Source of the DNA: an uncultured Novosphingobium sp.
GTDB taxonomy: Bacteria > Pseudomonadota > Alphaproteobacteria > Sphingomonadales > Sphingomonadaceae
Direction: 5' to 3'
DNA length: 7,216 nt
Assembly: GCA_937897535.1 (NCBI GenBank)
Contig: CALCQB010000036.1
Coordinates: forward strand, 1 to 7,216
The translations under genes and the position numbers were made by a program. The notes under the pieces were generated by a model. That model was not told the DNA's origin. It was given only the letters and a program-made list of their open reading frames with translations, and ran no database searches. Shown here one piece after another: positions 4,996-7,216 of the stretch; position 1 is the stretch's first letter; each line of letters begins with the position of its first letter.

Positions 4996-6657
4996 CCGGA
5001 TCGCGAAGTGTCCGGGATCGCGCACCGGCACCTTCAGTCGGCAATGGACGCCGCTTTCGGCAAATTCCAGTTCGACCGCCGCCTTCAGTTCATGCGCGAC
5101 GATCTTCTCGATCAGGTCCAGCCCAAAGCCGCGGCGTAACGGGGCCTGAACCGGCGGGCCCCCGCTCTCTTGCCATTCGACCTCGCACTGGTCCTCGCCA
5201 AGCATCTGCCAGGTCACGCTAACCCGCCCGGTCGGGGCGCTGAGCGCGCCATACTTCGCAGCATTGGTCGCCAGCTCGTGCAGCGCCAGCCCAAGCGACA
5301 AGGCATCGTTGGGGGCCAGGGCAATATCGGGGCCGTCGAGATCGACGTGCGAATCGTCGGGATCGAGGTAGGGCGCAAGTTCGCTGACCACCACTTCGCG
5401 CAGCGGCGCATCGTTCCAGTCGCGCTGCGAGAGCAGATCGTGGGTCGCGGACAGCGCACGGATCCGCCCGCCCAGTCCTTCGGCAAATTCATCGATGCTG
5501 CGCGATCTGCGCCGGGTCAGCGAGACAATCGAAAGGACATTGGCCAAGGTGTTCTTGACCCGGTGGTTGAGCTCGCGGGTCAGCGAAAGGCGGATTGCAT
5601 TCTGGCGGCTCAGCCATTCCAGCACCTTGCGATCCTCGGCTGCGCGCGAGGTGGCTTGCCAGGATAGCGCGAGGACCAGCAGGCTGACCATTATCCCGAA
5701 CAGCAGGGTCAGCCGCGAGGCCGGGCTGAGCAACCGGGTTTCGGCCGAAGTGACCACCAGCGTCCAGGCGCGGTCGCCGATCAGGACCGTGCGGGTCAGG
5801 CCCTGGCCATTGCTGCCATCCACAACAACCGCCGCCATCAGGTTCGCCGGACGGGCCGGCCCATCAAACAACCGGACGTGGATGTTCTTGTGCGGCACCC
5901 GGTGCAGGGCGGCATTGAGGAATTCGCGGGCCCGGATCGGGGTGTAAACGAAACCCTTGATCGCCCCTTTGGACCAGGATCGGCCTTCGCCCAGGCGTTC
6001 GAATACCGGCACATAGATCAGGAACCCCGGGTTCGGCGCTCGGCCGACATCCTGAGTGAGCTGAACCTTGCCGCTGGCCGCCGGGCGGGCGGTGCTGATC
6101 GCTGAATCGATCGCACTGCGCCGCACTTTTTCCGAATACATGTCGAAACCCAGTGCAGCGTGATTTGCCGGATTGTCTGGTGCCAGCACGCTCACCACCG
6201 CCATTTCGGCGAAGGGTGACGCGGGCATCGGCCGAACCGTGAACTGTTCAAGGCCGGGCATGGCGCGCTGGCTTTCCTGAAAGGCGGCCACATCACCGGC
6301 TTTCATCCAGCGGGCCCAGCCGACCCCCAGAACCCCGCGGTCCGCAGCGCGTTCGCCCAGGTCGGCGATCAGATCGGTCAGTTCGCGCCGGGTGACTTCG
6401 TCCGAGGCCGAGAACAGCGAGGCGGCGGCATTGAGATAGACGATATTTTCGCCGGACTTGTATTCGAGTTCGCTGGCAAGGTCGTTGGCCTGCTGTTCCA
6501 GCTGCGCGCTGCGCGAGGCCCGGTCGACCTGTTCCAGCTTGCTGACGAACAAGCCGGTGGCAAGCAGGGCAATGATGAACAGCGTGAACGGCAATGCCCG
6601 CGGGAACCGATGGAACCAGGCCTGCTTTTCAACCCTGGCGAGCAGCGCCTTGTCCAT
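4987..6657 (-). CDS. CHASE-domain HWE-family sensor histidine kinase (GSR locus kinase)
   Basis: This 556-residue membrane sensor has a cytoplasmic N-terminus and a first transmembrane helix at about 22-38 (LPFTLFIIALLATGLFV). An extracytoplasmic CHASE domain spans about 45-310, with the typical ALGFDMYSEKVRRSAI block (168-183). A second transmembrane helix lies at about 314-332. A kinase core follows. The phospho-acceptor is His365 in RELNHRVKNTLANV. The N-box ALHELATNAAKYG has His460 and Asn465. The WQE motif (495-497) and the RRGFGLDLIE glycine box (509-517) complete the HWE signature (N-box His plus WxE). HWE/HisKA_2 kinases such as PhyP, PhyK and GsrK feed or drain phosphate from PhyR in related bacteria; the direction of this one cannot be told from sequence. 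CHASE domains bind small molecules, and the ligand is unknown. ATG 6657 has GGGAGG about 13 nt upstream and an adjacent GTG; the open frame further upstream covers the promoter and is not coding. Confidence 0.94.
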   Translation of the reverse strand: MDKALLARVEKQAWFHRFPRALPFTLFIIALLATGLFVSKLEQVDRASRSAQLEQQANDLASELEYKSGENIVYLNAAASLFSASDEVTRRELTDLIADLGERAADRGVLGVGWARWMKAGDVAAFQESQRAMPGLEQFTVRPMPASPFAEMAVVSVLAPDNPANHAALGFDMYSEKVRRSAIDSAISTARPAASGKVQLTQDVGRAPNPGFLIYVPVFERLGEGRSWSKGAIKGFVYTPIRAREFLNAALHRVPHKNIHVRLFDGPARPANLMAAVVVDGSNGQGLTRTVLIGDRAWTLVVTSAETRLLSPASRLTLLFGIMVSLLVLALSWQATSRAAEDRKVLEWLSRQNAIRLSLTRELNHRVKNTLANVLSIVSLTRRRSRSIDEFAEGLGGRIRALSATHDLLSQRDWNDAPLREVVVSELAPYLDPDDSHVDLDGPDIALAPNDALSLGLALHELATNAAKYGALSAPTGRVSVTWQMLGEDQCEVEWQESGGPPVQAPLRRGFGLDLIEKIVAHELKAAVELEFAESGVHCRLKVPVRDPGHFAIRAE

Positions 6658-6736
6658 CACTCTCAGTCTGCCTCCCTGTTTCCCGTTGTGCAAAAGCTGG
6701 AGCAGCACCCAATCGGTCTGCCGAGCCTTTCGGGAT

Positions 6737-6761
6737 GGAACCAAGTGAGCGCCGGTTTGTT
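6737..6761 (+). promoter_or_regulatory. EcfG-type promoter of nepR-ecfG
   Basis: GGAAC (6737-6741) is followed by 16 nt and TGTT (6758-6761), one base off the full consensus. A start a few bases below would leave about 75 nt to the favoured nepR start at 6843, or about 40 nt to ATG 6810. EcfG control of its own operon is common in alphaproteobacteria. Confidence 0.65.
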
Positions 6762-6763
6762 CC
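6739..6763 (-). promoter_or_regulatory. EcfG-type promoter of the CHASE-HWE kinase gene
   Basis: On the minus strand GGAAC (6763-6759) is followed by 16 nt and GGTT (6742-6739), one base off the consensus. The leader to ATG 6657 would be about 75 nt. It occupies the same base pairs as the nepR promoter on the other strand, so the two cannot be bound by polymerase at once. Confidence 0.6.
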
Positions 6764-6842
6764 ATCACTTGCCATGGCAAGGCAAGCTGAACTAGGCATT
6801 TCGCGGGGGATGATGACTCTCTACCCCTGCACGGAGTATACA

Positions 6843-7025
6843 TTGACCAAACCGCATGGATCCGGGTCCGGGGGCCCCAGCGAAAAACGGCTCGCCCCCC
6901 GCAAGCCGGAAACGCCCGGCTGGGCCGACGGTTTGCGCAAATTGTACGACGATGTCGTCTCCGAGCCCTTGCCTGACAGCTTCAACGATCTGCTCAAGAA
7001 GCTTGACCAGGCGGGCGATGACTGA
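6843..7025 (+). CDS. nepR: NepR, anti-sigma factor of EcfG
   Basis: This is a short protein of about 60 residues with a polar N-terminus (many Pro, Gly, Ser, Lys) and the NepR core WADGLRKLYDDVVSEPLPDSFNDLLKKL at the C-terminal half, given here by its key parts GLRKLYDDVV and EPLPDSF. These form the two helices that clamp EcfG or, in stress, the sigma-like domain of phosphorylated PhyR. The start is uncertain. TTG 6843 has GGAG 6 nt upstream and gives the usual length. ATG 6810 and ATG 6813 would add 11 or 10 residues and have only a G-run directly in front. The stop overlaps the ecfG start by 8 bp, so the anti-sigma and sigma are translationally coupled, as is normal for this pair. Confidence 0.93.
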   Translation: MTKPHGSGSGGPSEKRLAPRKPETPGWADGLRKLYDDVVSEPLPDSFNDLLKKLDQAGDD

Positions 7026-7216
7026 CCGCACCAACCAGGCATCAACCGGACTGCGAAGCCCCGAAACCGACTTTCGGGAGGGCTTGCTGGCGCTGATCCC
7101 GCACTTGCGGGCCTTTGCCCGCGGGCTCAGCGGTCGGCCCGATTTTGCCGACGATCTGGTGCAGGAAACCGTGATGCGGGCCTGGGCTGCGCGCGAGCGC
7201 TATCAGCCCGATACCA
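7018..7216 (+). CDS. ecfG: EcfG, general stress response sigma factor (N-terminal part, runs off the right edge)
   Basis: 66 complete codons are visible from ATG 7018. After a variable first 18 residues, sigma region 2 begins with FREGLLALIPHLRAFARGLSG and continues with DFADDLVQETVMRAWAARERYQPDT, the typical EcfG/ECF15 sequence (shown here by its blocks LIPHLRAFAR and DDLVQET). Position next to nepR marks it as the canonical EcfG of the locus. It directs RNA polymerase to GGAAC-N16/17-cGTT promoters when NepR is titrated by PhyR. The start overlaps the nepR end (GATGACTGA). Region 4 is outside the window, so completeness cannot be judged. Confidence 0.95.
   Translation, partial: MTDRTNQASTGLRSPETDFREGLLALIPHLRAFARGLSGRPDFADDLVQETVMRAWAARERYQPDT

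Larger units (their letters stand above)
6734..6766. repeat. Palindrome spanning both promoters of the kinase/nepR gap
   Basis: GATGGAAC (6734-6741) and GTTCCATC (6759-6766) are perfect 8-bp reverse complements separated by 17 bp. The geometry equals the -35 to -10 spacing of EcfG promoters, so the same DNA reads as a promoter in both directions. Confidence 0.75.

Noticed and set aside
6658..6843. N-terminal extension of the kinase by 62 residues
   Set aside because: The region contains the shared promoter palindrome and gives no membrane or domain sequence; ATG 6657 starts just before the first transmembrane helix.
1..7216. Mobile elements, CRISPR arrays, tRNA or rRNA genes
   Set aside because: No transposase, integrase, spaced direct repeats, tRNA-like cloverleaf or rRNA sequence was seen; the window reads as ordinary chromosomal regulatory and metabolic DNA.

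Overview
The window looks like chromosomal DNA of a high-GC alphaproteobacterium, most likely a member of the Sphingomonadales (Sphingomonas / Novosphingobium / Erythrobacter-type). The main reason is an almost complete alphaproteobacterial general stress response (GSR) locus: the anti-anti-sigma response regulator PhyR, the anti-sigma factor NepR, the sigma factor EcfG (cut by the right edge), an HWE-family sensor kinase with a CHASE domain, and a second EcfG-like sigma factor followed by a stand-alone receiver protein. The genus is an inference; no rRNA or other species marker is present.

Left part (1-2520, all on the minus strand). In transcription order this holds a class III (CaiB/BaiF) CoA-transferase, a small lipoprotein with a Ser/Pro/Thr-rich linker, a small lipoprotein of the I78 peptidase-inhibitor type, and the N-terminal third of an acyl-CoA dehydrogenase that most resembles isobutyryl-CoA dehydrogenase. 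The lipoprotein pair has its own promoter-like sequence in the 101-bp gap below the CoA-transferase. It is an exact match to the EcfG consensus (GGAAC-N16-CGTT), which suggests that envelope proteins are part of the stress regulon.

Middle part (2521-4156). A 218-bp non-coding gap carries a 13-bp perfect hairpin, a candidate terminator for the sigma/receiver operon. The EcfG-like sigma gene and the receiver gene follow on the minus strand. A 365-bp divergent control region separates them from phyR. It holds two back-to-back EcfG-type promoters whose -35 boxes form an 8-bp inverted repeat around an AT-rich spacer, and then a leader of about 240 nt in front of phyR.

Right part (4157-7216). phyR (plus) converges on the CHASE-HWE kinase (minus), with a hairpin at the junction. 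The kinase is divergent from nepR-ecfG (plus). The kinase/nepR gap contains a palindrome, GATGGAAC-N17-GTTCCATC, that reads as an EcfG-type promoter on both strands, so each promoter's -35 box overlaps the other's -10 box. nepR and ecfG overlap by 8 bp.

How the parts would work together. By the known partner-switching model, stress changes the phosphorylation of PhyR through HWE kinases. Phosphorylated PhyR binds NepR with its sigma-like domain and frees EcfG. EcfG then transcribes GGAAC-N16/17-cGTT promoters. Every GSR transcription unit here (sigma-receiver, phyR, kinase, nepR-ecfG) and the lipoprotein pair carries such a motif, which points to strong positive autoregulation. The less familiar parts are the second sigma with its C-terminal extension, its receiver partner, and the symmetric shared promoter.
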